From positions 434,001 through 498,000 of the forward strand of contig OX337240.1 of the NCBI GenBank assembly GCA_946965045.2: 64,000 bases of DNA. Reading direction: 5' to 3'. The stretch comes from Epithemia pelagica. Lineage: Eukaryota; Bacillariophyta; Bacillariophyceae; Surirellales; Surirellaceae. Every line of letters starts with the position of its first letter. Position 1 is the stretch's first letter. The translations under genes were made by a program, and so were the position numbers. A model generated the notes under the pieces. That model saw nothing but the letters and a program-made list of their open reading frames with translations. It was not told where the DNA came from and did no database searches. Shown piece by piece: positions 21,923 through 33,800 of this stretch.

Positions 21923-24297
21923 ATGGAGGACGAGCATCCCGCCGTGAACCGCTCCGGCGAGGATGAGGATGAATCGGAAAATTTGACCGATGAAACTCAT
22001 AATCAGCAACAGCAACAGCAACACAGGTCAGTGGCGGCGGCGGCGGCGGCTGTGGCGGTTCCACTGGCTGCTCCTGCTTCGGCGGCTCCCATTCCGCCAC
22101 CACCACCACCCGACCGGGTGAGCAACCATGTAGACTACAATATCAACAATGACCAGGATCGGCGAGTGCATGCCCTGTCCGTTTCCAATCGGTCTTCGGG
22201 AAGTTTCAACAACAATAACCACAATGCCAGTACTTTGTTACGAGGGCAAGCCTCTCAACCGCAACACCCTACATCTTCATCCTCGGGTGGCGTGGGGTAC
22301 GAACTGTCGGTGGGAGCCGCCTTGAGTATGCGAAACATTCAGCAAAGTTCCGGTTTTCCGAATCATCGTCATCTCTCGGACGAATATCACCATCCGGACG
22401 AATCCTTTGATGATCCCGAAGAGGATGAGGAGGAGGAAGAAAATGTCGAACAAAATTCTTGTGGATGGTCCGTGGTGGAACTTGCCCAAAATCCAGGATT
22501 GGCGCCTTCGGCACGATCCTTGCATGCCGCAGCTCTGTTGGTACGTATAGAGAGAGTCAACTTGTACTTGCGTTGAGGTTTCTCCTAAGCCAAGTTTTTG
22601 TGTTTCTGATTCACGATTATTGTCGGACTCTGTGTTTTTTCGAACTCGAAACAACAATTTTCAGAATGGTATTCTATACGTATTTGGAGGCTATGATGGA
22701 AATCATCGAGGTAGGTTTTCACGAGGTTCTTGATCAGCTTTCTCCCCAAACTCCCTTTGCTCATGATGTTCCTGCTGTGGCTCGCCATTGTCACATTAGT
22801 CAATACATTTCACGCCTTTTCCTTTGCCGACAAGCGATGGTCTCCCGTTCTGCCCTCGGCGAACTCGGCTCTTCCACCATCCCCTCGAGATCGTCACATT
22901 GCTGTGGCCTTTGGCAATTCGCTCTTTATTCATGGAGGCTTTGATGGAACGTCGCGTGTGGCTGACTTTTGGGCCTTTGATTTTTCCACAATGACCTGGC
23001 GGGAAGTCTTTGCCTTGCAAGGTCGAGCGCCTTCGGCACGTCATTCGCATGCCGCGACGGTCCACAAAAACAGTCTCTTTATCTTTGGTGGGTACGATGG
23101 TTCGTACAAGTCGGATTTGCACGAATTTGATTTCACGACCAGTCAATGGACGGCCATCTCCAGTTTGGGCCGGCGCCCCAGGGCCCGTTATCGGGCCACA
23201 TTGGTCGCACACAAGAATTCCCTCGTCTTGTTTGGAGGGCACGATGGAACCCGACACATGAGCGACACACATGTGTTTGACGTCGACTCTCGTACTTGGA
23301 CGTCCTTGGTTGTGGAAGGGACGCCGCCGATTCCCCGCGACTCTCATGTTTCGGTGGTGCATGGCAATTCCATGTATGGTGAGTGAATTCCGGAGTGCTA
23401 GTGTTGGTTTGAGTCGTTGTTTCTGTGACTCAAACTTGGATTTTCCACAGTCTTTGGTGGCAGTTCGGGGAGTGCCATGAATGATCTTCATGAACTTCAA
23501 TTATCGTCCAATTTGATTGGACAAGCTCGGTGGCGGACCGTCAATACCTTTCGGGCAGATCAACCGCGACATCGGTTCTGCCATGTTGGTGTGGTGGCAC
23601 ATGGTACGTAGGCGAGAAGAAGTGAAAAGGATCTCGGTAGAATGGCAGTACATCTCACCGAGTCTGTCGTCCTGTAGATTCTCTCTATGTGTTTGGTGGT
23701 TACGATGGCTCGGATCGGTTGAACGATTTCATCAAATTTGACTTTGCGGTGTACGACTTGAGTTTTGACGTTCCCTCGTCAACGATTGTGTCCGACTTTC
23801 GATCCTTAATCAACAATGACACCTTGTCCGATGTGACCTTTGTGGTGGAAGATCGAGAAATTTATGCCCACAAGTTAATGCTGGTACGATGTTCCTACTT
23901 TCAGTCTCTGTTTTTGGGACAAATGAAGGAATCCAAATTATCCACCATTCATATTGAACAAGTACGACATCCCATCTTTTTGGCCGTCCTGGAGTACCTC
24001 TACACGGATCATTTGAAAATTCCGCTCGCCACCGCCATGGAGTTGTTTGAGGCGGCGGATTTGTTTTGTATTCCTCGTCTCAAGACCATGTGTGAGAAAC
24101 GCATGCTCCAATCCATTACGGTCGAAACGGCCGCCAGTATTTTTCATGCGGCCGACATGCATTCGGCCGCGGCCTTGCGACAAAAGGCACGCAAGTACAT
24201 TTTGTCGCATTTTGAAGAAGTCTCCAAAACGAGTAGCTTTGAAGAAATGGGTCGACAAAACATTGATCTCGTCTTTGAAATTTTGCAAAACCGATGA
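21923..24297 (+). CDS. Kelch-repeat BTB/POZ protein (5 exons)
   Basis: Exons are 21923-22540, 22665-22710, 22800-23378, 23451-23603 and 23678-24297. All introns are GT-AG and in phase, giving 671 aa. The ATG at 21923 starts MEDEHPAVNRSG. Residues 1-200 are disordered (Gln, Ala, Pro, Asp/Glu runs). Then come at least five kelch blades with FGGYDG, HGGFDG, FGGYDG, FGGHDG, FGGSSG and FGGYDG. A BTB domain follows (about 505-610: LSDVTFVVEDREIYAHKLML, MELFEAADLF), and then a BACK-like helical end. The order kelch then BTB matches the LZTR1-like group rather than the KLHL order. Such proteins usually act as CUL3 ubiquitin-ligase adaptors; that role is inferred. The second exon, 46 bp, encodes just one blade's core. 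Confidence 0.85.
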
Positions 24298-24734
24298 CAA
24301 CCAATGCCGTACGGACCATGATTGACGTTTGCTCTATCTCGGCAAAGGTCGAGATGCAAACGAACTATACCCTCTTTACAGAACCTCAACCCTACTTATA
24401 GATTGGCAGACGGCAAAGTATATGCACACAGACGACTAACCTTTATCATAGGCCTGGTTTTCTTGGTTTCCTCCGAATAGTCCTTTACTTACCTGGATCG
24501 CAAAACTGTGCAGAGAGAGGCCATTCAATCCGCCCATGATGGTGATGATGGCCACACACACTCTACAAACACATCTTGAACAACACTTTTGTTGTAGTAG
24601 TATGGATCGTATTCTATGTTACTTGTTCGGCCACAAGAGACGACCTCTCCTAGATAGTAGAGGCGTGTGGGTTCCCCACACTCCTCCTCGTGTTCTCCTC
24701 TGTGGTTTCCTGCGCCGCCACTCGGTTCTCTCTC
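24298..24734. other. Intergenic between convergent genes
   Basis: 3' regions of the kelch-BTB (+) and hydrolase (-) genes. Nothing is recognised. Confidence 0.5.
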
Positions 24735-27257
24735 TCAACTGGGCACTCGCACATGTCCGAGGGCCATGCCATGAAGTTTGGCAAAGATTTTGGCACCATC
24801 ATCGCGCAATCCGGAATGTTGATATTCATTGGTCACATAGACGTGGCATCCTCGCGCCAAGGGTCCATTGTCTTGTAGTAATTTCATGGAGCAGTCAAAA
24901 TCGACATAAAAATCGTCGTAATAGACGGCCGCGGCCGCCCGACTGGTACCCGATTCCAAGACGTGACGCATGTGGTCGGTATTCCACAAGGGCGTCCAAT
25001 CCGTCTTGGCCGCAATGGCGTGCGCGACGGATTGCACGCCAAATCCACTCACTTCGGCATAGTCGCCGTCGGCCATCCAGGGAAAGACCATTTCACCAAA
25101 CCACAAGGTTGGAACGGTATCGTCGTCCAACGCACGACTCGTGGTGCGATAGTCCCAAATCTCGGGATGGGTCTCGACCAAGTCTTGGTAGGCCCTGTGG
25201 GCCGCCCAAGCCGTGGGACAATTGTTGGCGGCGGCAGTACCACTCGACGACGACAAAGGACCCCCATTGGCATAAATGGATTCGTGCATCCAAAAATAAA
25301 TGGGATGTCCCTCAAAGCCTTGCGACGCGTCCATGGATTTTAAAAAGGCCTTGGTGAATTCCAATTCCGTCACGTCAATATTGTCATCGTCCCACAGGAG
25401 CGCCGTCGACACGACATGATGCAAGGCGGCAAAGGACGATGGTGAGGATCCCAAATAGCCCAATCCCAATTGCAAAAATCGTCGGGCCGTCAAGAAACCT
25501 CCACTGGGCAAGGAAATGGGTTGATGGATCAAGCGTTGGACCATGCGTTTGACCAATCGGACATCGCCCGGATACATGTCATAGTAGAGCAAGGAACGAC
25601 GTCGTACCCGATGCCACAACCGGGTATACACCTCATGCAGCGGTGTCAATATCGGTGCCAAGCCGCCCGTAAAGAGTGCCACTTGCGGTGGATGCGATAC
25701 CTGCGACAAGTAGGTCAAGAGACAAAAGCCGCCATACGATTGACCCAAGGCACAACCCCAGGGTTTGGGAGTCGTGGTCTCGTCCGTCTTGTCCTTGTTG
25801 TTGTTCTTGTCGTCGTCCTTCTTGTCCTTGGAATTGTCGTCGTCATCAAAGGTGGGAGGAGCCAACAAGGCTTGTCGGACCAATTCGGCATCTTGGACAA
25901 TGCTATCGGCCCGAAAGCACGACAGGTACTCGGTCACCTCGTGAATGGCCGTTTGCACCAAGGCCGTTTCCTCGGGATGCTCCGGTTGCAACGACTGCAA
26001 CAGGGATTCGGTTTGTTCCAACGTGCTGGTACTGTCACTGGATGATGCATTCTTGGCAACAATGTCATCGAGGACAAAGAGATTGGGAAAGTTGCGTTGC
26101 AAGACTTGTTTGGTCACGGGGGACGACTTGCCAGTCCCTCGTTGATCCAAGAGAACAATTTTGGCATACAAGTTGGTATGCAAGGCGTGGGCGGCCCAAC
26201 TACTTCTGGCGGTCTCCAAGCCGAGTTGGGCCACGGGGGCCGGAGCCCCAAAGCCGGGACCGCCTTGCAAATACAAGCACAGGTCGTCGGCCGTGGCCAA
26301 GTTGGATTCTTGCACATATGCTTGGGCCCGTTGCGTCGGCGACACCAGGGCCGACACGCGACGCAACCACGCCTCATGCTGTTTGGTTTCGACCCGTTCG
26401 ACCATGGTAAAGTACAAATCGAGGCGTTCGCGTTGTGGCTGTTGTGGGTTTGGAATGGAGGATTGGGAAGAAGAAGAAGAAGAAGAAGAAGAAGAAGAAG
26501 AAGAAGAAGAAGAAGAAGAAGAAGAAGAAGAAGAAGAAGAGGATTCCGAATCATGTCGTAGGGGGACAGAGAGTTTGTGTTCCGTCACGGCAAGTTTGCA
26601 ACCCGCCGACGTACAATGAAAGGCTACCGGAGACACCATGCGATGATTCCGTTGGGCTTGCTGCATGGCGTATTGCAATCGTTGACGTGCCACATTGGTT
26701 GTAGGAGTGGCCTCTGGTTGTTGCGATTTGGATTTGCTGGGCGATGCTTGATTGTGCAACCATCCCGTCCGAAGCGAGGTCGTAGTTGTTGATGATGTGG
26801 TGGTAGGTGGCGTCCCCGAGGCCTCCTGGTTGTTCCCACTCGTCGAGGAAGAAATCCAAAAATTACTGGATTCGTCGGGAAGATTGTGATTCCATCCAGT
26901 ACGGCCTTGTTTGTTGTTGTTGGTACTCTTTGCTTTGGGAATGCCATTGATAGTTCGGTCCACCTCGTTCGTCTCGTCGTTGTCTGGATTGTTGTTGTTG
27001 TTGGCGTTGTCACTCATGCTTCTTGTTGTTTGGGACGACGAGGGTTGAACGAATGGTGGTCCTGTCGTACTGCTCGTCGTCGTTCGTGTCCCCACTGTGG
27101 TACTACTACGAGAATAATGATCGCCACGACCGCCACACGAACGCAATCTCCAAGAATTGGTTGCGGCACCCACAGCAAAGGCCCACGACCGTCGAATGCC
27201 AATCGTCGGTCCCAGAAGCATCAAATACAGCAACACAAACCGTCTTCGTCCTCCCAT
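24735..27257 (-). CDS. Proline-iminopeptidase-like alpha/beta hydrolase (S33)
   Basis: Single exon, 840 aa from the ATG at 27257; the open frame goes further up without an ATG. The N-terminus is a signal peptide (RRRFVLLYLMLLGPTIG) ending SWA|FAV, with Phe after the likely cut site, as in diatom plastid-targeting presequences. Thr/Asn-rich and Ser-rich low-complexity stretches follow. The hydrolase part has LQGGPGFG (oxyanion loop, ~329), LLDQRGTGKSS, the nucleophile elbow GQSYGG (Ser ~504) and a C-terminal NTDHMRHVLESGTSR with the likely catalytic His (~760). These fit the S33 aminopeptidase family, which removes N-terminal proline or similar residues. It is much longer than bacterial enzymes (about 300 aa) because of the N-terminal extension and inserts. 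Location in the plastid or another secretory compartment is inferred. Confidence 0.78.
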   Translation of the reverse strand: MGGRRRFVLLYLMLLGPTIGIRRSWAFAVGAATNSWRLRSCGGRGDHYSRSSTTVGTRTTTSSTTGPPFVQPSSSQTTRSMSDNANNNNNPDNDETNEVDRTINGIPKAKSTNNNKQGRTGWNHNLPDESSNFWISSSTSGNNQEASGTPPTTTSSTTTTSLRTGWLHNQASPSKSKSQQPEATPTTNVARQRLQYAMQQAQRNHRMVSPVAFHCTSAGCKLAVTEHKLSVPLRHDSESSSSSSSSSSSSSSSSSSSSSSSSSSQSSIPNPQQPQRERLDLYFTMVERVETKQHEAWLRRVSALVSPTQRAQAYVQESNLATADDLCLYLQGGPGFGAPAPVAQLGLETARSSWAAHALHTNLYAKIVLLDQRGTGKSSPVTKQVLQRNFPNLFVLDDIVAKNASSSDSTSTLEQTESLLQSLQPEHPEETALVQTAIHEVTEYLSCFRADSIVQDAELVRQALLAPPTFDDDDNSKDKKDDDKNNNKDKTDETTTPKPWGCALGQSYGGFCLLTYLSQVSHPPQVALFTGGLAPILTPLHEVYTRLWHRVRRRSLLYYDMYPGDVRLVKRMVQRLIHQPISLPSGGFLTARRFLQLGLGYLGSSPSSFAALHHVVSTALLWDDDNIDVTELEFTKAFLKSMDASQGFEGHPIYFWMHESIYANGGPLSSSSGTAAANNCPTAWAAHRAYQDLVETHPEIWDYRTTSRALDDDTVPTLWFGEMVFPWMADGDYAEVSGFGVQSVAHAIAAKTDWTPLWNTDHMRHVLESGTSRAAAAVYYDDFYVDFDCSMKLLQDNGPLARGCHVYVTNEYQHSGLRDDGAKIFAKLHGMALGHVRVPS
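26467..26541. repeat. (GAA)n microsatellite inside the hydrolase gene
   Basis: About 25 uninterrupted GAA units. Read on the minus strand it encodes a poly-Ser run in the S33-like hydrolase and keeps the frame. Length is likely to vary between alleles. Confidence 0.9.
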
Positions 27258-27736
27258 GGATATGCTGGTCTCGAGCTGGAGGAAGGAAAACAACACACGC
27301 CAGGTGTCTTGAGAGAGAAGCAACTTGAAACACAACCACACAAAAGGATTCTGGAACAACCCAAGAACGATCTTTTGTTGATGGGGAGATGAAAAGATCT
27401 TTTGCGCGAGCCATCCTCCTCTCTCCGGTCGCTGTATGGGGTCGCGTGTCGGTCACTTCAAATGGGATGCACGGTTGGAGAATGCCGTCTGGTCGACGCC
27501 CGTCATTCCTTCATACGTCACTCGGAACTGGTCCCGGGAGAGAAGCAGGGGACCATCTGTTGGTGTCGACGACAGTGTCGGTCATCCTTCTCATTTGACA
27601 CAATCTGTTGGAGAGAAGATCTTCTGCTACACTGCATTCTGGATTCGGCAAAAGCGCATCCTCCGTCGTTTTCGCTCCAATTCTTTTCTCAAACACTTTC
27701 CCACAAACACACAACAAAAGAGAATACACGAAAATA
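27258..27736. promoter_or_regulatory. Shared upstream region of two divergent genes
   Basis: 479 bp between the hydrolase start (-) and the 27737 gene (+), both with plastid-type signal ends. Co-regulation is possible, but no named site is visible. Confidence 0.3.
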
Positions 27737-28937
27737 ATGTGGACCATGGGAATGCAATCTCGTCTATGGATGGTCGTCCTGGGGACTTCGTCGTCGGTTC
27801 TGGCCTGGGTTCCCCCGACCACGTCCTTCTTGGCTGCCACCCGCAGTACTAGCAGTCCCTCTAGTCCCTTGTACCAAATGGGCGGTTACATGGACAATTT
27901 GAGTCGCGAGTTGCGTCAAGAACCACCCGAGGACAAGGAAGCCGAATTGGATGAAGCGGCCCGTCAAGCTCGGAATATGGACAAGGAACAATTGGATCGT
28001 TACGGCGTGGGCAATTGGAATGAATATGTCGAATTTAGTGAATTTGATGGCGGCGATGGTCAAATGGGTGTCGCCGGCGATGGCAAACAAGGCCTGGACA
28101 AGGAATGGGACGACGACGGCGGCTCGGCCACGTCCAAATTTGCCAAGTCCCGAGCCATGAGTGCCAAGGTGGCCTGGGGCGCGTCGACCGGTTATGCCGA
28201 TGAATTGCGCGCCCAGGGGGTCGAAACGAGTCGGGCGCAACAAATGGAAAATTGGATGAATCAACAAGAATTGCAAAACATGCGCAAGAATCAACGATTC
28301 ATGACGGAAGAATTTGATGCCGTCTCCAATCCCGACGAAGATTGGCGCAAATTGGCCAAGTTTGGCGTCGAACGCAATCAAGACTTTGATTTGGATCAAA
28401 CCTTTGGAGCCGTTACACCCGGCAGTACCATTTATCATCACATTGAACTGTCGACCCGTGTCAATCGAGGAGAAGTCTTTGAATTCAACTTGTTGGTACG
28501 TACGATCGAAACATACAAATATATGTATCTCTCTGGACAATAGGATGTGTGCTCAATGTTGGAACCTTGTCGTCTCACGTGTCATTCTTGTCGTCGTTGT
28601 TGTCGTTTATTTTTTTCGTTCCACACGGAACCTTCCATCTCTTGTTGTATCCGAATTGGAAATAATGATTCCGTTCTTCTTGTCGGTCGGCTCTACTTGT
28701 TGGATCCTCTAGAATTCCTTCATGGGCTATTCCGATTTTCGGGCGCGCTTCACTCCGGACACACCGGCGGGCGATTGGACGGTGGAACCGGCCGAAGGGA
28801 GTTTGAATGGCAAACAGGGCACGGACTTTTTGGTCAAGTTTCGACCGCAAAATCCCGGCATTTCCACGGGATACCTCGTCATTCAAACCGAAGATGACAA
28901 GTGGACCTTTCAAGTCACGGGAACCGCCTCCATGTAG
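27737..28937 (+). CDS. Conserved-looking protein of unknown function, possibly plastid-targeted
   Basis: Two exons, 27737-28495 and 28713-28937, with a GT-AG intron (donor GTACGT), give 327 aa. The N-terminus is a signal peptide (SRLWMVVLGTSSSVLA) followed by WVPPT; an aromatic residue at the cut site and a Ser/Thr-rich stretch fit a plastid presequence. The middle is charged and helical (YMDNLSRELRQEPPEDKEAE, later WMNQQELQNMRKNQRFMTEE). The C-terminal 75 aa, mostly in exon 2, look like a beta-sandwich (GYSDFRARFTPDTPAGDWTV; GTDFLVKFRPQNPG; WTFQVTGTAS), similar in style to MSP/ASH-type Ig-like folds. I do not recognise the family. Confidence 0.7.
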
Positions 28938-29478
28938 TAAAAAAAAGCAACACCACAAAACCAAACGGAACAAACAAGAGGAGTGGAGAATATAGAAAGT
29001 CCGTCCCTCACCACTCTCCTCCTGTTCCATTGCAACCCATTCCAAACACACACGTCCTTTCCAATGACTGTACACACAAACACGTAGGTGTGAATACCGT
29101 AGATAAGACTTTTTTCAAAACGAAACCGTATAGTCCGTAGACCGTTGGATTCTCTCGAGCGATTCGTAGCATACGTTATTGTAGAGAGCCAACCAAACGA
29201 TCCAGATTGAAACGAGCGAGACAAGAACACATTCGAGAGGAACACCCGCATCACCAACCAGACCAACCCCCCAATCCTCCAAAGCACACACACACATAGG
29301 TTGTCGGAGTGTTCCTCTTGTGTGTGTGAGTCGCACATCCATAGAAGGGGAGACTCATGGCGGTCTAGTGGGGAATGACTTGCACGACGACTACTACTGC
29401 AGCTGCTCTATTATATGTATATATACAAACACACACCATTGTCTACTCGAACGTGGACGTGTTGGTTGCCTTTTCTTC
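28938..29478. other. Intergenic between convergent genes
   Basis: 3' regions of the 27737 gene (+) and the 29479 gene (-). Short CA/TG repeats and a brief ATATAT run near 29418. No gene is supported. Confidence 0.5.
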
Positions 29479-30582
29479 TTATTGGGGTTGTTGTGGCGCG
29501 TGTGCGGCTTGTGCTGCCTCGTAGGACTGCCAGGCTTGTTCGAACGTGGCATTGGGCAGTTGGAGGGGGAGCATAAAGTGGTCGGGCAAGACGGATTCGA
29601 GTTTGCTGGCCTGGCAGGGTCGCTGGATGATTCGATTGCCCGGCCCTCGAGTGTGGTAACAGCCCGGTTCGTAAAACAAGTGCATATGGTCCGGCAAGGC
29701 GGCCACGACCGGATTCAGAAAGACGTGCCACGTCGAAGACGCAGCTGCTCCTGCAGTTGTGGTTCCAGTGGTAGGAGCCGCCGCATCCCAGGCTTGCAGG
29801 GTTTGCGTCAAGCGCAAATGGGGCTTGAACTGGTACTGGTGAATCAAGGCATGGACCAATGCTTGGACGGACGATTGTGGGGATTCCTTCGAGGCGGCAG
29901 ACCTAATGACCAACAGGGCCGCCTTGTTCAAGGATCCCACCACGTGGTCCAAATGGTCTGGGACCAGTGTGGGAGCGACCAAATCTCCTTCCATCCACGC
30001 CAGGTCGACGGTCGTTTCGGGCCACCAGGGACCTTGGGAATAATCGTGTTCCACCATCAATTCTCCTCGAGTCTTGATCCAAGAATGGGGCAAGACATTG
30101 GCGTCGTCGTCGTAACGATTCGGAACGACACAATGGGCCGGTGTCAATCCATGACTGTGAAACCAGGCCGTGACACTGGAACACGTGCCCAGTTCCAAAA
30201 TGGAATGGAGATTCCAGGTTTGGACCATGGGCGTCCACACCCACGGTTTGGCCGCCACGGGCAGTGGTGGTTTCTGGTTCTGATTCGTTCCAACACGACG
30301 CTGTTTCGTTTTGGAGGGTAGACGAGGTACCACTTCCATGGGAATGGAGCGATCCGACGACGGCTTGGAGGAGGAATCCAAGGAAAGCAAGAGATGGGAT
30401 GATTCCGTGCCATTCGTCCAGTCGTTTCCTCCTCCTCCCCACCACACGACCATGCCCAGCAGGACGGCAGCCAGCACCACGATTCCACGACGACAATGGG
30501 TCCGGATCGAGGAACACAAGAACTTGGAGGAGGAGGAGGAGGTCATGCGAGTCGATGGATGGGTCAGATTCATCATGCTCAT
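29479..30582 (-). CDS. Type II membrane protein, weakly methyltransferase-like
   Basis: Single exon, 367 aa. A basic N-terminus precedes one membrane segment (GIVVLAAVLLGMVVWW, about 33-48), which suggests a Golgi or ER signal anchor with a lumenal domain. The lumenal part contains SILELGTCSSVTAWF, which could be a degenerate S-adenosylmethionine motif I, and later TTVDLAWMEGDL and HMHLFYEPGCYHTRGPGNR. No other methyltransferase motif is convincing, so function is open. The C-terminus is Ala/Gln-rich. Its start lies about 50 bp from the 3' LTR of retroelement E1, so the insertion sits in its promoter region. Confidence 0.6.
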   Translation of the reverse strand: MSMMNLTHPSTRMTSSSSSKFLCSSIRTHCRRGIVVLAAVLLGMVVWWGGGGNDWTNGTESSHLLLSLDSSSKPSSDRSIPMEVVPRLPSKTKQRRVGTNQNQKPPLPVAAKPWVWTPMVQTWNLHSILELGTCSSVTAWFHSHGLTPAHCVVPNRYDDDANVLPHSWIKTRGELMVEHDYSQGPWWPETTVDLAWMEGDLVAPTLVPDHLDHVVGSLNKAALLVIRSAASKESPQSSVQALVHALIHQYQFKPHLRLTQTLQAWDAAAPTTGTTTAGAAASSTWHVFLNPVVAALPDHMHLFYEPGCYHTRGPGNRIIQRPCQASKLESVLPDHFMLPLQLPNATFEQAWQSYEAAQAAHAPQQPQ

Positions 30583-30630
30583 CTTATGGATCTCAGTGTC
30601 TCGTTGATTTGCTTCTGTCTGTTTGGTTGG

Positions 30631-30844
30631 TGTTGAAACACAACTCCGGTCGTACCGTATAAGTAACCACTAGAGATGATCTCGTGTTATTTTAAAAAGA
30701 ATGAGCCTCCTCTTGGCTCATGTGTTTGTTTCGCCTCGATCTTGTGTCTATGACTCTGACGTGTCACCAAAGTCCATTGGGCCTTTTCCTCTTCAGTCGC
30801 ACTTTTCGTTTCCTTTGCCTTACTCGCATCCACTTGTCCTAACA
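30631..30844 (-). repeat. 3' LTR of E1
   Basis: 214 bp, with TG...CA ends and a nearly identical copy at 36309-36522. The last codons of ORF2 (stop at 30687-30689) lie inside it. Confidence 0.9.
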
Positions 30845-33800
30845 CACTCCTTCGCGAGGAATGGTATTTACTAGTTCTCGGGATATTCATTAGGGCATCA
30901 CGAAAAGTATAGAAGATGGATCCTTGCAACGGCTTCGTGTGAAAGTCAGCGATCATTTCTTCAGTAGGGCAATATTCAATGCGTAAGTCTTTCTTGTCAA
31001 CACGATCCTTGATATAGAAATATCTGATGTTGATATGTTTTGTTCGTTTGCTGCTTGACGCACGTCCATTTTTCTCGAGCAAGATGGTACTCTTGTTATC
31101 TTGATACAAGATCACGTCCTTTATTGGATAGCCTTGGGCCTCCATAAATTGCTTACTCCACATGATCAATGGAAGTCCATCGTGGACCCCAATTAGTTCG
31201 CTTTCAGTTGAACTTCTGGCAACTAATTTTTGCTTGCTTGACATGTTCAGAGCGGCCCCTTGTCCCATTGACATGCCTGCTCCAGTATGTCCTCGCATAT
31301 TTGGATGAATTGCGTATGACGCATCAATCCACCATTTGACAATGCCACTCCCATCACAATTGAGGCGTAACAGGAGGTCTTTTGTCGACTGCAGGTATTT
31401 CATTAGTCGGGAGAGTTTCCTCCAGTCTTCTTCAGTCGGCTCAGCAACTCGAGTACTCAAGAAAGCCAGAGTTGCTCTCAAATCAGGTCGTGCCCGTTGG
31501 GCCAAATACATGAGCTGCATGGTGAGACTATGGAAGTAGTCGGCTTGGTCTTGTTTCAGTTTTGGGGACTCTTCTGTCACCATGAAGAGATAATTAGCTG
31601 CTGGTGTCAAGGCTTTGCCATGGAATTCCTTTGGCGCCTCCTCAATCAATCCTTGGATATATAATTGCATATCGACCATAAGGGTACCGGGCTCACTAAA
31701 GTCCAACCACATTCCCAGATAATCATGACGCTTGCCACGTGAAATGGACAGTTCACCAAGGGTGGCAAAAGTGTTGTTCAAATCCTCAATGATTTGCGTT
31801 ACTACGGCAGGATCTTTGTGAGAGATCTTAAGATCGTCCACATGCCAGGTAAGAGTACATTGATGGCCGTTGATTGTTTTGTTTGCCACACAAGAATCGT
31901 ATGGATTAATCTCGAAGCCCCAGCTTTTCACAACACTTGTGAGCTTCTCCCAAAATAGTCTTGCTGCTCTGAGTGTACCGTATAGAGCTCGTAGTAATTC
32001 CACATATATAACTTTTTCTCCACGTTCATAAACCACAAATGGTTCGTAGCTTTTGTCAATTTCGATCAAGAGGTCGACCATCAGTCCCGTTATACGCATA
32101 TAGACGTCCTTGTCCATGATTACTTGCATAAATGCACCTGGGATGTCAACTACTGCCACCTCTCGCTTCTCCATCGCGTCAACTTTTGCCGTGATAAATA
32201 CCGCCTCGGTTGATACTGTTGGTGAGACTGTGTCTTCCTTTGCAATATGACCCCGCTGCTTTCTACCGTCTGCACAACCACGACCTTTGATCTTCCCATT
32301 CCTTTTTCTTTTTAGGAACATCAAGTATCCTAAGGCTTGGCGTATTTGTTCTTTCGTTAGTTGGCTTTTGTGAATTGCTCGAATCACGTCTCTGTCATGA
32401 AGTTGTAGAACTTCTTTCTTGACTGCCGAGACTCCCAGATCTCCAAACATCCTCACTCCTTGTTTCATACCCATCTGTGGAGTTTCGTTGGTAGCGCTCG
32501 TCACATAGATATCATGGTCATATCTATGCGCGTAGCTACGTTCTCTATTTGTACGTAGATTGTATCCTCGTTCCGATGGGTCTCTATCGCCACTTGGTGC
32601 TGCAGTGGGTTCTGTTCTGGGTTCCAGGGCCGGCTCAGCTTGGTTCTCTACTAACATGTTGTCTGCCACGGCTTGATCAACAAAATATTCTATATTTTGT
32701 CCGTCCTGTTGGTCAATCTCAGTTGCCAATACAGGATGTTCATTGAATTCTCCTTCGTGATACTGCTCCACTCCTGGATTTTCAGCTGGAGCATTGATTG
32801 GACCATCGAAAGGTTCTTCTTCTGCAGCTGGAGCATTGATCGGACCATCGAAGGGTTCTCCTTCTACTGATGGTTGGTCGAATACTTGATCATCGTTTTC
32901 CACATCCGCCACTCCTTGATCCCCCACTCCTTGATTTTCCTCCATCTCCTCCATTGGATCACCTACTCCTTCCTCTTCTACCTCTTCATCCACTTCTTCT
33001 AGCTCACCGTCAATATACTCTTCATCATACCGAAGATCAATATCTTGCTCTTCTTCGTCAACAATGAATTCCTCATCGTTTGATTCATCATCATCATCAA
33101 ATTCGAGGGCTACAATTCGGTTGTCACGATTGCCAAATGCCAAATTTGGGTACCGATCTTGCGCATTGGTTAAGTCATACACGCGTTTTTCGATGCCTTC
33201 AGGCATTGGCACAATTGTTGCATGATTCCTGTTGATGATTCGGCCAGTGACTAGGCTCATGAAGTAGTATCCTCCCTGGCGGTTCCCTGTAGGGCGAAGG
33301 GTAATTGCTCCCACTGTTCTTGGTCCCATGTTGTTTGAATGCTGCTCGTGGGTTTGGACGTACTGACCAAATTCAAATTTGCAGTGACGATTAAAGTCAA
33401 TCATTTCCCCAGTTACGAGAGTTCTAGGGCTGAGCGTGTTCGAAAGTCCTTGGGATGCTGGAAAAGCGTTCAGCCAATAACAAGCATACTTTGCCAGTTC
33501 AATCACCATAATTCTTGGGACATAGCGAAATGGGAGTGTGTTATATACACAACGCATTCGTTCCTTGAGCGTTCGTATGTATCGCTCCACCTCACCAACA
33601 TGTTCTTCTCTTGAAGTTGGGTTGAGCTTGATCCCAACGTTGTTGAGTGCTGCATTGATCTCTGTCGTATCAAAGGCTCCATCAGCTAAGAGAACACGTG
33701 GTCTCAGATCTCCTCGTCGATATATTGACGCTACCTGTTTGATTGCCGTAATGACAGACTGATCTGTAACTGACGGTAGGGTATGGACTGTTCCGAACTT

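Noticed and set aside
26097-26619. Long Arg-, Glu- and Lys-rich frames on the + strand
   Set aside because: They are shadows of the (GAA)n tract inside the minus-strand S33-like hydrolase.
30621-30635. A target-site duplication for E1
   Set aside because: The flanks GTTGG and GTATG do not match over five bases; I report its absence instead.
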